Shown here: one piece after another, positions 18,384-26,710 of the stretch
Position numbering within the stretch: the stretch's first letter is position 1
How the letters are laid out: every line of letters begins with the position of its first letter
Origin: Methylorubrum sp. B1-46
Lineage (GTDB): Bacteria > Pseudomonadota > Alphaproteobacteria > Rhizobiales > Beijerinckiaceae
DNA: 64,000 nt
NCBI RefSeq assembly: GCF_021117295.1
Contig: NZ_CP088247.1
Location: 1-64,000, forward strand
Direction of reading: 5' to 3'
Notes under the pieces: model-generated
What the model was told of the DNA's origin: nothing
Database searches by the model: none
Seen by the model: only the letters and a program-made list of their open reading frames with translations
Position numbers and translations under genes: made by a program

Positions 18384-18740
18384 ATGCGTAAAATTGTTTC
18401 GATCATTATCGGCTGCACCGCTCTGGCACAGATGTCCGGGCTTGCTCAGGCACAGGAACTTCCCAGCCTGCTGACACAGGCTGAGGCGACAATGCAGGAC
18501 ATCGAGAACAGCGCCCTGCGAAACACGATGAACCGCGTCGCCTCGAGCGCCGATGCCGCGCCGAACTCAGGCCAAGGAAACGTCTTCTACGGAGTGCAGG
18601 ATGGCATGTATAACCGGATCGACGCGACGCAGACCGGCATCGGCAACGTTATCCGCATCTCGCAAAGCGGGATGTCCAACAACGCCGTCATCACGCAATC
18701 CGGGTCGTACAACCAGATCACCCTGCGACAGGGCCGCTGA
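18384..18740 (+). CDS. Small curlin-repeat protein (CsgA/CsgB-like)
   Basis: The 118-residue protein has a Sec signal peptide ending near AQA-QE (residue 24) and, in its C-terminal half, at least two curlin-type repeats: YNRIDATQTGIGNVIRISQ and SNNAVITQSGSYNQITLRQ, matching the S/N-x-Q-x-G-x2-N-x5-Q pattern of amyloid curli subunits. It probably acts as a minor subunit or nucleator. It lies opposite to and downstream of the csg operon, tail-to-tail with the transglycosylase, so it has its own promoter. Confidence 0.85.
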   Translation: MRKIVSIIIGCTALAQMSGLAQAQELPSLLTQAEATMQDIENSALRNTMNRVASSADAAPNSGQGNVFYGVQDGMYNRIDATQTGIGNVIRISQSGMSNNAVITQSGSYNQITLRQGR

Positions 18741-18753
18741 GGCGGGTGCGGTC

Positions 18754-18780
18754 GCGCGGTCGCATCTGACGCGACCGCGC
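18754..18780 (+). terminator. Strong hairpin after the curlin gene
   Basis: A perfect 10-bp stem, GCGCGGTCGC (18754-18763) with GCGACCGCGC (18771-18780), closes a 7-nt loop 13 nt after the stop at 18740. No T-tract follows, as is common in high-GC alphaproteobacteria. Since the next gene ends convergently at 18829, it may stop transcription from both sides. Confidence 0.6.
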
Positions 18781-18828
18781 CCGCAACATCCCTTCACGAT
18801 GACGCTCTCGGGCCGATCGCGCTCGTGA

Positions 18829-19701
18829 TCAATATCGGCTGAAGTTGAGACATTGTGCGGCCGAGTTCAGTAGGGCCGCACAGGGACTGCTCGCACCCGC
18901 CGACCGCAGAAGGCCTCCGGCCGCGGCACGAAGTTGCGCGGTCGTCAGCGGTGCGGCGGTGCCGTCCGCCGGCTTCGTCATCCGCTTCGCGTCAGCCCCC
19001 GTCTCACGACGATCCGATACCCGGATACGGGTGGCGTCAGACGCGACGCTGAACAAGGGCATCGGCGGCGCGAGGGATGCGAGTTGAAGTGGCCAGACTG
19101 GACCAGTCGGACGATAGGCCGATGTCCAGCTCGGCGTATTCACGCCGGTGATGTTGGCGACGTAATCTACCGTTTCCTTCGGCAGCTCCAAGCGCCCGAC
19201 CAGCCAGGCATCGACCCGGCCGGGCCCTGCATTGTAGGCGGCAGCGGCCAGAGCCCAGTTTCCGTAGCGCTGGCGCAGATCGCGCAGAAGTTCGGCCGCC
19301 TTCGGAATGGCTTGCACGGGATCGAACGGATCGGCCAGACCGCGCTCGGCCGCCGTCGCCGGCATGAATTGCGCAATGCCGAGGGCGCCCTTCGGGCTCA
19401 CCGCCATCGGGTTCAAACCGCTTTCGCGCTTCAACAATTTCAGGAGAAAATCGGACGGCACACCGGTGCTGGCGGCCGCCTGAGCGATCAGCGCCGCGAT
19501 CGCGGAGACCGGCGCTCCCGGCGCGATCTTCTCGACGATGGCGATCATGCCCGCGCTCTGCGGTTCACTCGACGCATCGGTCTGCGCTGGTGCGGTCAGA
19601 TCCAGCACGGCGACGCGCGCGCGAACATCGGCCTGCGAGGGGAAGGCGACCAAAGCGGCCGCTACCAGAGCCGGCGCCATCCGAGGGAGCAGGCCGCGCA
19701 T
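18829..19701 (-). CDS. Soluble lytic transglycosylase-like protein
   Basis: This is an SLT (Slt70-type) domain protein that cleaves peptidoglycan between MurNAc and GlcNAc. The 290 residues include a signal peptide (about 1-24), then the goose-lysozyme-like domain with catalytic Glu93 in KRESGLNPMAVS, GALGIAQFMP and AAYNAGPGRVD. The C-terminal 90 residues are unassigned and carry two Cys. It starts 4 nt after csgG on the same strand, so it is probably the last gene of the curli operon, perhaps opening the wall for the secretion pore. Confidence 0.9.
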   Translation of the reverse strand: MRGLLPRMAPALVAAALVAFPSQADVRARVAVLDLTAPAQTDASSEPQSAGMIAIVEKIAPGAPVSAIAALIAQAAASTGVPSDFLLKLLKRESGLNPMAVSPKGALGIAQFMPATAAERGLADPFDPVQAIPKAAELLRDLRQRYGNWALAAAAYNAGPGRVDAWLVGRLELPKETVDYVANITGVNTPSWTSAYRPTGPVWPLQLASLAPPMPLFSVASDATRIRVSDRRETGADAKRMTKPADGTAAPLTTAQLRAAAGGLLRSAGASSPCAALLNSAAQCLNFSRY

Positions 19702-19705
19702 CGAC

Positions 19706-20629
19706 TTAGTTCTTCGCGACCACGACGGCTTCTTGGACCACCTCGGTGGTCGGACTCACCGGTGGGAGCGGCTTGTCCCGCTCGATATATTCCTGAAGCA
19801 GGCGCTGCCCGATCGCCGGATCGCGGAACTTCCAAAGCCCCTTGCGAGCCCCTTCCATGAGCGTCGAGTAGACGGCGAGTTCGATCGACTCGCGCACGGC
19901 GAACTGGGTCGGCTCGTTGCGCGTCACACCCGCATCGAACTCGAACAGCTTGTTCACCGCGACGTAGCGGAACGTGTTCGTGGCGAGACCGATCGAGTAG
20001 ATCGTTTTCGTCGTCGTGACGCTGGTGAGCACCTCGCCCGACTGGACGGACACGATGCGCATGCCGACTGTCACGACGTCGCGCCGGTAGCGGATGTCGC
20101 CGCCGATGCCGAGATAGCGGGCGCCGATGCCCCCGGTCACGAAGTTGGCGTCGTAGGCGAGGATGCCGCCTTCGACCAGCAGGCCGGCGAAGCGGATCGG
20201 CGGCAGGGGCTTGGCCTGGTCCTGGTCGAACTCCTGGCGCGTGGCGCGGATGAGCTGTCGCTCCTGCAGGATGTTGGCGAGGCTGCCCCGCTCGACCACC
20301 CGGAACCAGCGGCCACCACCCGTGCGACGCAGGGCATCCACGAGGAAGGCGGCGCCGCCCTGCGTCACGGCCCGCGAGAACTCGGCGAAGTTGTCGCTCG
20401 GTTTGTTCTGGCCGGTGAGATCGGGGAAGCTGTAGACGGCGAGGTCCACAGCCTTCGCCGGTGGGGGAAGCAGTTCGAGATTCAGGCCGGTCGGCGATGT
20501 CTCGGTCACAGTCGGCGCCTCGTTGAGCGGTTCACGCTCGCCGATGGCGACGCACCCGCCCAAGCCGAGCGCCGCGCAGATGAGACCACCGACGACAAGG
20601 CGCCGGATCGAGAGATTTTCAGCCCACAT
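19706..20629 (-). CDS. csgG: Curli secretion channel lipoprotein CsgG
   Basis: CsgG forms the nonameric outer-membrane pore for curli subunits. The 307-residue protein has a lipobox LGLGGC with Cys26, the conserved LTGQNKPSDNF segment containing the Asn-Phe of the channel constriction, WFRVVERGSLANILQERQLIR, and the diagnostic GGIGARYLGIGGDIRY and NEPTQFAVRESIE stretches. The constriction Tyr of the E. coli protein is not evident at the aligned position. It is encoded between csgF and the transglycosylase. Confidence 0.96.
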   Translation of the reverse strand: MWAENLSIRRLVVGGLICAALGLGGCVAIGEREPLNEAPTVTETSPTGLNLELLPPPAKAVDLAVYSFPDLTGQNKPSDNFAEFSRAVTQGGAAFLVDALRRTGGGRWFRVVERGSLANILQERQLIRATRQEFDQDQAKPLPPIRFAGLLVEGGILAYDANFVTGGIGARYLGIGGDIRYRRDVVTVGMRIVSVQSGEVLTSVTTTKTIYSIGLATNTFRYVAVNKLFEFDAGVTRNEPTQFAVRESIELAVYSTLMEGARKGLWKFRDPAIGQRLLQEYIERDKPLPPVSPTTEVVQEAVVVAKN

Positions 20630-20764
20630 AAGGATCTACAATCCCGACCATGACCGGGCTGCTTGGCACAGCCTTCGGATTATCGTGACACGACCACCGC
20701 ATCCATTCCGTCCGAGCTGGCCTCGGCGCAGTCATGAACCCGATGATGGAAGGCTTGCCGAGTC

Positions 20765-21208
20765 TCAGGGACCGGCAGGAACCACCACGGTGTTAGTCGT
20801 TTGACCATCGAAGATCTGGATACGGATGTTTGCCCCTTCGCGAGCGAAGTTGATCGTCGTACCCTGAAACTCGAACGTGCCATTCGGCTGAGCGTTTTCG
20901 CCGAAGATCGCTCGTGTGATCTGGTTTGCAAGCGAGCTGAACAGCTGCGATTGCAACTGTTGGGCAAAGATCTGACCCTGCGTCAGTGATAGGCCGTTAC
21001 GGCCGCCCTGGGTGCTGAACAGCTGATTGAGACGCTGCTCACGGGCCTGCGGGATATTCTGAGCGGTCGCCTCGCTCTGTAGCCAGCCGCCGTTGAGCGG
21101 GCTTCCACCGAAAGCCGGGTTCACCGGCTGGTAGATGAGGTTGCCGGCAAGGACCGGACCAGCCGAGAGGGCCAGCAGAGCAACCGCCGCCAGGAAACGC
21201 GTCTTCAT
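20765..21208 (-). CDS. csgF: Curli assembly factor CsgF
   Basis: CsgF binds the CsgG pore mouth and couples secretion to nucleation on the cell surface. The 147-residue precursor has a signal peptide cleaved near VLA-GN (residues 21-22), then the CsgG-binding segment YQPVNPAFGGSPLNGGWL, which closely follows the CsgF N-terminal pattern (NPxFGGxPxNGxxL). It lies 39 nt from the upstream curlin gene and 135 nt from csgG. Confidence 0.95.
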   Translation of the reverse strand: MKTRFLAAVALLALSAGPVLAGNLIYQPVNPAFGGSPLNGGWLQSEATAQNIPQAREQRLNQLFSTQGGRNGLSLTQGQIFAQQLQSQLFSSLANQITRAIFGENAQPNGTFEFQGTTINFAREGANIRIQIFDGQTTNTVVVPAGP

Positions 21209-21247
21209 GGATGCAGTCTCACTTTCTGGAGCGTCCTGGACCGCGCC

Positions 21248-21862
21248 TCAGCGGGCGCGGACTTGCTGGACGCTGATGTTCTTGGGAACACCGACTTGGG
21301 TCACGTCGGCGGAAAGGCCGTTGCCGAACTGGTTCACGACGACGTTGGCTGCGCCCGGAACGGAACCGGTCAAGCTGTTGCCGTTGCCATCCTGCCGCAG
21401 TTGGAGGTTCGCGCCCCCAGGCGAGTTCACGCTCAGGTCCGCCTGATTGCTGATTCCGGTCTGCTGCAGATCGAAGCGGATGCTGGACCCGACCAGCACA
21501 CCCTGCCCGACATTGTTCGAGCCCTGCTGGGTGATCGCCGCGGTGTTGCCGTCACCGAAGATCTGGATCGCGGCCGCGTTGCCCTTCCCGACTTGGGTGA
21601 TGTCGGTCCGGTTCGCACTACCGACCTGCAGGTTTGACGCGACCAGACCGCCGGCGCCGCCGGCACTGCCGTTGAGACCGAGGATCCGGATCGGAAGGGA
21701 GACCGACCCGATGGTCGCGTATTCGAAAGCCACGTCGGTCGGAAGAGGTTGTCCGTTCGACTGCTGAGCTGATGCAACCGCCGAAAACGAGATGAGGAGT
21801 CCAAACGCCATAAGACAAGCGGCCGAATGACGGAGCGGCATTCTATGGATGATCTTCGTCAT
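21248..21862 (-). CDS. Curlin-repeat protein (CsgB/CsgA-like)
   Basis: The 204-residue precursor has a signal peptide (about 1-33, ending VASA-QQ) and curlin-like repeats between about 75 and 200: ANRTDITQVGKGNAAAIQIFGDGNTAAITQQGSNN is read as successive N-x-Q-x-G-N units, followed by QTGISNQADL and QLRQDGNGN. It is placed directly before csgF, as csgB or csgA would be. The ATG at 21862 is preferred because it puts the signal peptide at the N-terminus; the frame opens 15 codons earlier. The 380 nt upstream is AT-rich and probably holds its promoter. Confidence 0.85.
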   Translation of the reverse strand: MTKIIHRMPLRHSAACLMAFGLLISFSAVASAQQSNGQPLPTDVAFEYATIGSVSLPIRILGLNGSAGGAGGLVASNLQVGSANRTDITQVGKGNAAAIQIFGDGNTAAITQQGSNNVGQGVLVGSSIRFDLQQTGISNQADLSVNSPGGANLQLRQDGNGNSLTGSVPGAANVVVNQFGNGLSADVTQVGVPKNISVQQVRAR

Positions 21863-22167
21863 GTCGATGCTTCGCCCAATTCTGCTCTGCGCTGTCCCAG
21901 TGTCCATTCAGTGATACTGAGTTGTATCGCCGCTTAATTTTTTGATAACTTGCTTGAATAAGAACAAATTACCGCGAGCATTGCCGTCTCTTTGTTACAT
22001 TTGTATTGTGCCACGGATAGAGTGGAGTCAACGCGGAACCGGTCTTGCCGAGGCCGCCCTGACCGTTCCGGCGAACGGGCGTGACCCGGGCGCCACAGCG
22101 GCCCAGGCAGCCTGGACGGCGCCGCGCCTCTCAATGGCTCCGCCTCGGTCGGTGCCCGGGAGTCCGG

Positions 22168-22497
22168 TCAGAGAGGATCCGAGGCATTCGGTCCCTCATG
22201 CTCACAGCTATATTCGGCGCCACCGGCATGGATGACTAGGCGAGCCTGGTAGTGGCCTTCAGGTTCGATCGACAGGCGTGGTCCCGGAATTCGCGAGGGG
22301 GACCCCGGAGCGAGGGCAAGGTCGGATTGCTGGCTCACCTGAGCGTTGCCGGACGATCCCCGCTTCGAAACCAGCAGGCGGTAGCTCCCCGATTGCGCCG
22401 TGGCCGAGCGGATCTCCGCTTCGATCCGAATCTGTGAGCCCTGGCGCTGCTCGGACAGGGTGCAGGTGATAGGCGGAGGTGGAAGGTCGCCGTGCAT
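22168..22497 (-). CDS. csgH: CsgH-like curli chaperone/inhibitor
   Basis: CsgH is the alphaproteobacterial periplasmic protein that blocks premature amyloid formation by curlin. The region from ITCTLSEQRQGSQIRIEAEI to YQARLVIHAGGAEYSCEHE follows the CsgH beta-sandwich pattern, with an early Cys and a late Cys likely to form a disulfide. From the ATG at 22497 the product is 109 residues and shows no signal peptide; the frame is open to 22749, but that extension is not signal-like either. Either the start is wrong, the 5' end is damaged, or export differs. Confidence 0.7.
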   Translation of the reverse strand: MHGDLPPPPITCTLSEQRQGSQIRIEAEIRSATAQSGSYRLLVSKRGSSGNAQVSQQSDLALAPGSPSRIPGPRLSIEPEGHYQARLVIHAGGAEYSCEHEGPNASDPL

Positions 22498-22788
22498 GGT
22501 TGTTCCGCACTTCGCTAGGACGCTGGAACCAAGGCCCGATCTCGGAGGGTGCTGCGTGCCCGGAAAAAGTTCGAACCAGCCGGCTCCAGCGCGCGGCGGT
22601 CGAAGGCATTCGTTGGGAGAGCTGTTGGATGCGTCTTTTCCAGCAGACCGAATTCCCGTGATCGACCGAAGGTCATGATCAAAAGGGAAGAGCCACCGGC
22701 CTGACGCGGCAGGTCGATGGCTTTTTTCAATCGACGAACGTGACACCATTTCTATTCGGAAGTCACGCTCGCACTCGTTTTCGGTGGA

Positions 22789-23850
22789 TTACTTGCCGTG
22801 CTGAACGATCGTCGCGCTGTTGTTGTTGCCGTACTGGGCGCTCACGATGGTGCTGTTGGTGTTGTTGGCCTGCGAGGCCACGAGCGTGTTGGAGCCGCCG
22901 AACTGGAAGCCCGTGATCGTGCTCGCAGACGAGTTATCCTGCGAGAGATTGGCGTAGTTCTGAGCGCCAGACTGGAGCAGGTAGATGGCTGAGCCATTCG
23001 AGTTGTTCTGAGAGATGTCGGCGCTGTTGGACCATCCGTACTGCACCGTGGCAATCCGGGAATTATTCGAGTTGGTCTGCGCCGCGATCAAGAAGTTGTC
23101 GAGGCCGTACTGTTCCACGAAGATGTCACTGTTTTTCGAACCGCTCTGCAGAGTAGCGGCCACGTTGAAAATGCCGGCCTGCGCGATATTCGTCGAGGAA
23201 TTCGTGTTGCCGGTCTGCCCGACCTCCGCGTAGTTGGCGGATCCCCACTGAATGACGTTGGCGTGCGTGCCCGTCGACTTTTCCTGCACCGCATGCGCCG
23301 TGTTGAACTCGCCGGCCTGGCCGACATACAGAGTCGAACCGGAAACATTCGACTGCGAGGCGTATGCTTCGTTGGTGGTCAGAGACTGATCGATGACAAT
23401 CTTGGAGTTGTTGCGGGTGTTAGCGGCCTGCGTCGCGACAGCGATCTGGCTCTCACCGGTCTGCTTGACCTCGATCTGCGAGTTATGGGTGTGGTCCTGC
23501 CCCGTGACAGCGACGTGGCCAGCATCTCTCGCAGCGTTGCGTGCGCTCTCCTGGTCCACCGTCGTGACGGAGTTGGTGCTGTCGGCTTGTCCGCTGGAGG
23601 CGTAGTTGTAGCGACCCTCCTGCGTCAATTCGATCACGTTGCTGCGGCCTGCGGTCTGATCGGCCTCGAACGTGTTCCTGCGACCGTCCTGAAGAGCATT
23701 GATGGAATTGGCTTTGCCGGACTGCGTCAGGTCGAGCTTGTTGCTGTTGCCCCGCTGCTCGGTGATGGCCTCATTGAAGCTGGCGGCGAGGGCAGGCGCG
23801 CCAACGAGGAGCGCAAGCGTGCTGATCGTGGCGACGGTGAAGAGCTTCAT
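22789..23850 (-). CDS. Large curlin-repeat amyloid subunit (CsgA-like)
   Basis: The 353-residue precursor has a clear signal peptide (MKLFTVATISTLALLVGAPALA-AS) and then about 14 tandem repeats of roughly 22 residues from residue 33 to the end. Each holds an N/S-x-I/A-x-Q-x-G-x2-N-x-A-x3-Q pattern, for example the final unit NNTNSTIVSAQYGNNNSATI. It is much longer than E. coli CsgA (151 residues, five repeats). It is the first gene of the minus-strand curli series and probably the major fibre protein. Some central repeats replace Q-G with Q-N or Q-W. Confidence 0.88.
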   Translation of the reverse strand: MKLFTVATISTLALLVGAPALAASFNEAITEQRGNSNKLDLTQSGKANSINALQDGRRNTFEADQTAGRSNVIELTQEGRYNYASSGQADSTNSVTTVDQESARNAARDAGHVAVTGQDHTHNSQIEVKQTGESQIAVATQAANTRNNSKIVIDQSLTTNEAYASQSNVSGSTLYVGQAGEFNTAHAVQEKSTGTHANVIQWGSANYAEVGQTGNTNSSTNIAQAGIFNVAATLQSGSKNSDIFVEQYGLDNFLIAAQTNSNNSRIATVQYGWSNSADISQNNSNGSAIYLLQSGAQNYANLSQDNSSASTITGFQFGGSNTLVASQANNTNSTIVSAQYGNNNSATIVQHGK

Positions 23851-24547
23851 GACTGGTCCCCTGTAAGTTGATTTCTGTCATTCGGCAGTCGCCTCGCCGA
23901 ATTTTACCGACTGTTGACCAGTCTGGCGGGTGAGGCGGCGGCTTCGTGCAGTCGTTAACGAGGTCTTAAATACGAGGGGCCGCCGAAACCCGCATCATCC
24001 ATTCGAATGATAAGATGCCGTTTTGGATGGAAAGGGTCTGTTTAGGTTAACTCGTTGGCAAATTCTGCGAAGATTTCGTTGAAGTGTTTCGGAAGTGATT
24101 ACGGCCTCCGGAAAGGACTGATAAAAATACCAATTCTCGAATTTTTGACATTCGCCATTTGAGGTGATGGATAGTCCGGCCTTGGGTTAATTAAAGCCTT
24201 GCCCGAAATATTCTGAAATGTTTTGTGGCAGTCGCGCGCGGCTTTATTGATCTGGAGCCGGTCTATCGCGGATCACGCGAGGGGCATCGAATAATACGGT
24301 GGTTTGGCGGCGACATCGCAGCCCTATGCCAAAACAGAAGTCGGTCATGCTGGGGCGTGCGTAGTTTGACGTTGTGCGAAACGCCACCACGTCGGTACTC
24401 GCGGGCAGTGACCCGAAAGCATCACTGATTTTATATCGTTAATGTCATCCGAGACGCCACTTGTAGATTCATGAAGTGCCCGTTTACTCGGAAGAGTCAG
24501 CCGCAAGGCGACCCGTATGATGGTAATCAATTTGAAGATTTCTGAAT
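23851..24547. other. AT-rich divergent control region of the curli locus
   Basis: This 697-nt gap separates the large curlin gene from the LuxR-type regulator. It is clearly richer in A+T than the rest of the window, with several GTTAA-rich patches (near 23953, 24048, 24187). No frame with a credible start was found. It must contain the divergent promoters and probably binding sites for regulators of curlin expression, none of which I could identify. Confidence 0.5.
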
Positions 24548-25111
24548 ATGCCGGACAAATATGCCCTGCTTAACGTGCTCGACAAGGTCGGTTCAGCAGC
24601 GGTATTGATCAATTGCCGCGCAAGGACAACGGATTGCAACCAGCTTGCGAAGCGGATTCTTTCGAACGATGCTGCCGATACAACGTTGCCGGACGCTGAG
24701 CCGTTTACGGGCCGGATGATCAACAGTGCGCTGACGGAGCCGTTCGGAACCGTCGAGCTCGAGCGGCCACGCAACGATCAGCGGCTGGTTTTCCAGGCGA
24801 TGGACATCACAGCGATGGGAGAAGCGCACCGCCTGCTGATCCTGATCGATCTCGCCGTTCGCGCCCAGGTCTGCGCCCCGGTGCTGGAAAAGATTTTCGG
24901 CCTCACGGCCGCCGAGGGACGCCTTGCGGCGGAGATCAGCCGGGGTGTGCCGCTGGCCACGATCGCACAGAGCCGCAAAGTCAGCATCGCTACGCTCCGC
25001 ACACAGCTTGCCTCGATCTTCGCCAAGACGGGAACGTCGCGTCAGCCTGAATTGGTCGCGCTACTTGCCCGAGTCTGCCAGTTCTCGCCAATCTCAGATC
25101 CGGCATATTGA
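24548..25111 (+). CDS. LuxR-type HTH transcriptional regulator
   Basis: The 187-residue protein has a PAS-like or unassigned N-terminal half and a C-terminal LuxR/GerE-type HTH at about 118-175 (FGLTAAEGRLAAEISRGVPLATIAQSR, then RTQLASIFAKTGTSRQPELV). No phosphoacceptor receiver domain is visible. It stands divergent from the large curlin gene, in the place where CsgD acts in enterobacteria, so it is a candidate regulator of this curli locus. No good RBS precedes the ATG. Confidence 0.85.
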   Translation: MPDKYALLNVLDKVGSAAVLINCRARTTDCNQLAKRILSNDAADTTLPDAEPFTGRMINSALTEPFGTVELERPRNDQRLVFQAMDITAMGEAHRLLILIDLAVRAQVCAPVLEKIFGLTAAEGRLAAEISRGVPLATIAQSRKVSIATLRTQLASIFAKTGTSRQPELVALLARVCQFSPISDPAY

Positions 25112-25453
25112 CGGACGGGCGCTCTTCGATTGTCGATTGCGCGGTGCAGCTCGTTTTCTTGTCCTGGATCGGTCGGTCAGGCCGGGGGCGTATGATTGGC
25201 GGAATGTGTCCGCGATCGACAACCCGCCACCTGACCTGACGGTGCGCCGCTCAGAATTTCATGAGTGCGCGTCCTCGATTTACATTTCGGCAACAGCCAC
25301 GGGCAATGATCAGTCCGGCACCGAGAAAGTCGCGGTGCGCGAGCGATCGATAGTGGTTGAGGCCGAAAAAGGCGTTTATGGGTCGGCAGGTCTGCTGCCG
25401 ATCGGTGCGGCCGGGCGCCGGCGTGCTCGCGCGGGTAAGGGAGAGTTCGACGG
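25112..25453. other. Intergenic region without a recognisable gene
   Basis: This 342-nt gap contains only short frames without ribosome binding sites. The last 20 nt carry GGGAGAG, the RBS of the next gene. Nothing else was seen. Confidence 0.4.
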
Positions 25454-26077
25454 ATGACACGGATCGTGGCTGGGCGGGAGACAAGTCGGGCCTTGTCCTC
25501 GTCTGGATGGACGCGCACCCTGGCCTGCATCGGTTGGATCGGATTGGGCCTGTCCGCAGCCTCGGCTCAGGATGCGAAGCCCGATCCCAAGCCGGGTCCG
25601 GCCGAAAGCGCCAAGGCCGGGTGTGATGCATCCTGCGCGCGCCAGGCAATCCCTGCGGCCGTCCAGGCCTGTGTGCCGGCAATCGAGCGTCAGGCACCGT
25701 CCGACTTCGAGTGGATGAACCGGCCGACGGGAAGCATTTTCCAGGAAGCCGAGCCTCCGGCTGGAGCCGATACCGTGGTGAAGTTCCGCGGTGACTCCGT
25801 CCGGTTCCTCAATCCGCAGGGCCAGTGGGTGCGCATCACCTACGAGTGCGACTACGATACGGCCGGCCGATCGGTTCGTGGCGTAAAAGTGCGCGTCGGA
25901 CGGATCGACGGCAAGGGGGCGAACACGAGCGCGGCCGCGCTTCCCGCCGGCTCGGGTAGTGCTGCGGGACGCGGCCAGGCTGCTCCGGCGCCGCCTCAGG
26001 TGCAGGTGAAGCGGCCACGACCAAGCGAGCCGAGCGAGGTCGAGATCCGCCAGGTCGCCCCGTCGGCGGGCCGCTGA
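25454..26077 (+). CDS. Conserved-looking secreted protein of unknown function
   Basis: The 207-residue protein starts with a signal peptide ending near SAASA-QD (residue 39), then a Lys/Pro-rich segment, two Cys in CDASCARQAIPAAVQACVPA, and a compact domain with FRGDSVRFLNPQGQWVRITY ending in ECDYD. The C-terminal 60 residues are Ala/Pro/Gly-rich and probably disordered. A strong GGGAGAG RBS precedes the ATG. The next gene is also a small secreted protein in the same direction; the function is unknown. Confidence 0.8.
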   Translation: MTRIVAGRETSRALSSSGWTRTLACIGWIGLGLSAASAQDAKPDPKPGPAESAKAGCDASCARQAIPAAVQACVPAIERQAPSDFEWMNRPTGSIFQEAEPPAGADTVVKFRGDSVRFLNPQGQWVRITYECDYDTAGRSVRGVKVRVGRIDGKGANTSAAALPAGSGSAAGRGQAAPAPPQVQVKRPRPSEPSEVEIRQVAPSAGR

Positions 26078-26125
26078 AGGCAGCTCCGTCGGTGAGGGGA
26101 GGGCTCAAGACTTGGGAGGCTGCCG

Positions 26126-26467
26126 ATGCGACGGATCTTGACCGCTTTTGCCATCCTGTTTTTGGGGTCGCCGATGCCGAGCATGGCTCAGGCCATCACC
26201 AACGTGAACGAATGCACGTTCATCACCGATCCGATCGCGCTCCGACGCTGCATCGACGGGTTTCAGCTTCGCGGCCCCGCGGCGCAGTACCCGCAATCCG
26301 CCCCCATCCCGCCCGTCGAGAGCCCTGCTCAGGCTGAGCGCGACCAGCTCAACAGCAAGACGCCGCCGGCCGCGAATTACAAGGATTCGCCCGAGTGGCT
26401 TGGCAGTGCTGACAAGGCGCCGAATCGATTCCCGCTGAAACGCGGGGTGATCGATCTCAACAAATAG
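26126..26467 (+). CDS. Small secreted protein of unknown function
   Basis: The 113-residue precursor has a signal peptide (about 1-22, SMA-QA) and a mature part with a Cys pair in NECTFITDPIALRRCIDG, a Pro-rich middle and a YKDSPEWLGSADKAPN segment. GGGAGG lies 6 nt before the ATG. It is 48 nt after another secreted-protein gene and probably co-transcribed. No family was recognised. Confidence 0.75.
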   Translation: MRRILTAFAILFLGSPMPSMAQAITNVNECTFITDPIALRRCIDGFQLRGPAAQYPQSAPIPPVESPAQAERDQLNSKTPPAANYKDSPEWLGSADKAPNRFPLKRGVIDLNK

Positions 26468-26468
26468 A

Positions 26469-26520
26469 ACATCGTCCACAAAAGTGACCTCCGGCTTGCG
26501 GAGAAAGACGATGCAAAAAC
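26469..26520. repeat. Dispersed inverted repeat (family B, copy 2)
   Basis: ACATCGTC (26469-26476) and GACGATGC (26507-26514) flank a spacer containing CTCCGGCTTGCGG, closely similar to the copy after recD2 at 10109. It starts one base after the TAG of the preceding gene. The arms are partly degenerate compared with copy 1. Downstream there is AT-rich sequence but no gene before 26711. Confidence 0.6.
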
Positions 26521-26639
26521 AATGAAGTAGTGCATCCCGACGAAGCGGTCGCCGGTCCGCCGAGTGTGCGGGACGTTCGCCCCAGCATCGATGTGTGGAA
26601 GACGGCCGTACCGCGCGCCCATGCCGGCGATGTCGCGCA

Positions 26640-26674
26640 CTGGATCACTTCGGCTTCGCCTCGCGATGACGGCG
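26640..26674. repeat. Partial dispersed repeat (family C, copy 2)
   Basis: The stretch from TGGATCACTTCGG to CTCGCGATGACGGCG matches the right half of the 6789-6877 element with few changes. The left inverted end is not preserved, so this looks like a truncated copy. It lies between the family B repeat and the end of the minus-strand histidine kinase gene. Confidence 0.5.
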
Positions 26675-26710
26675 TCGGGCGAAAACCAAAGTAATAAATT
26701 GGAAACGGAA

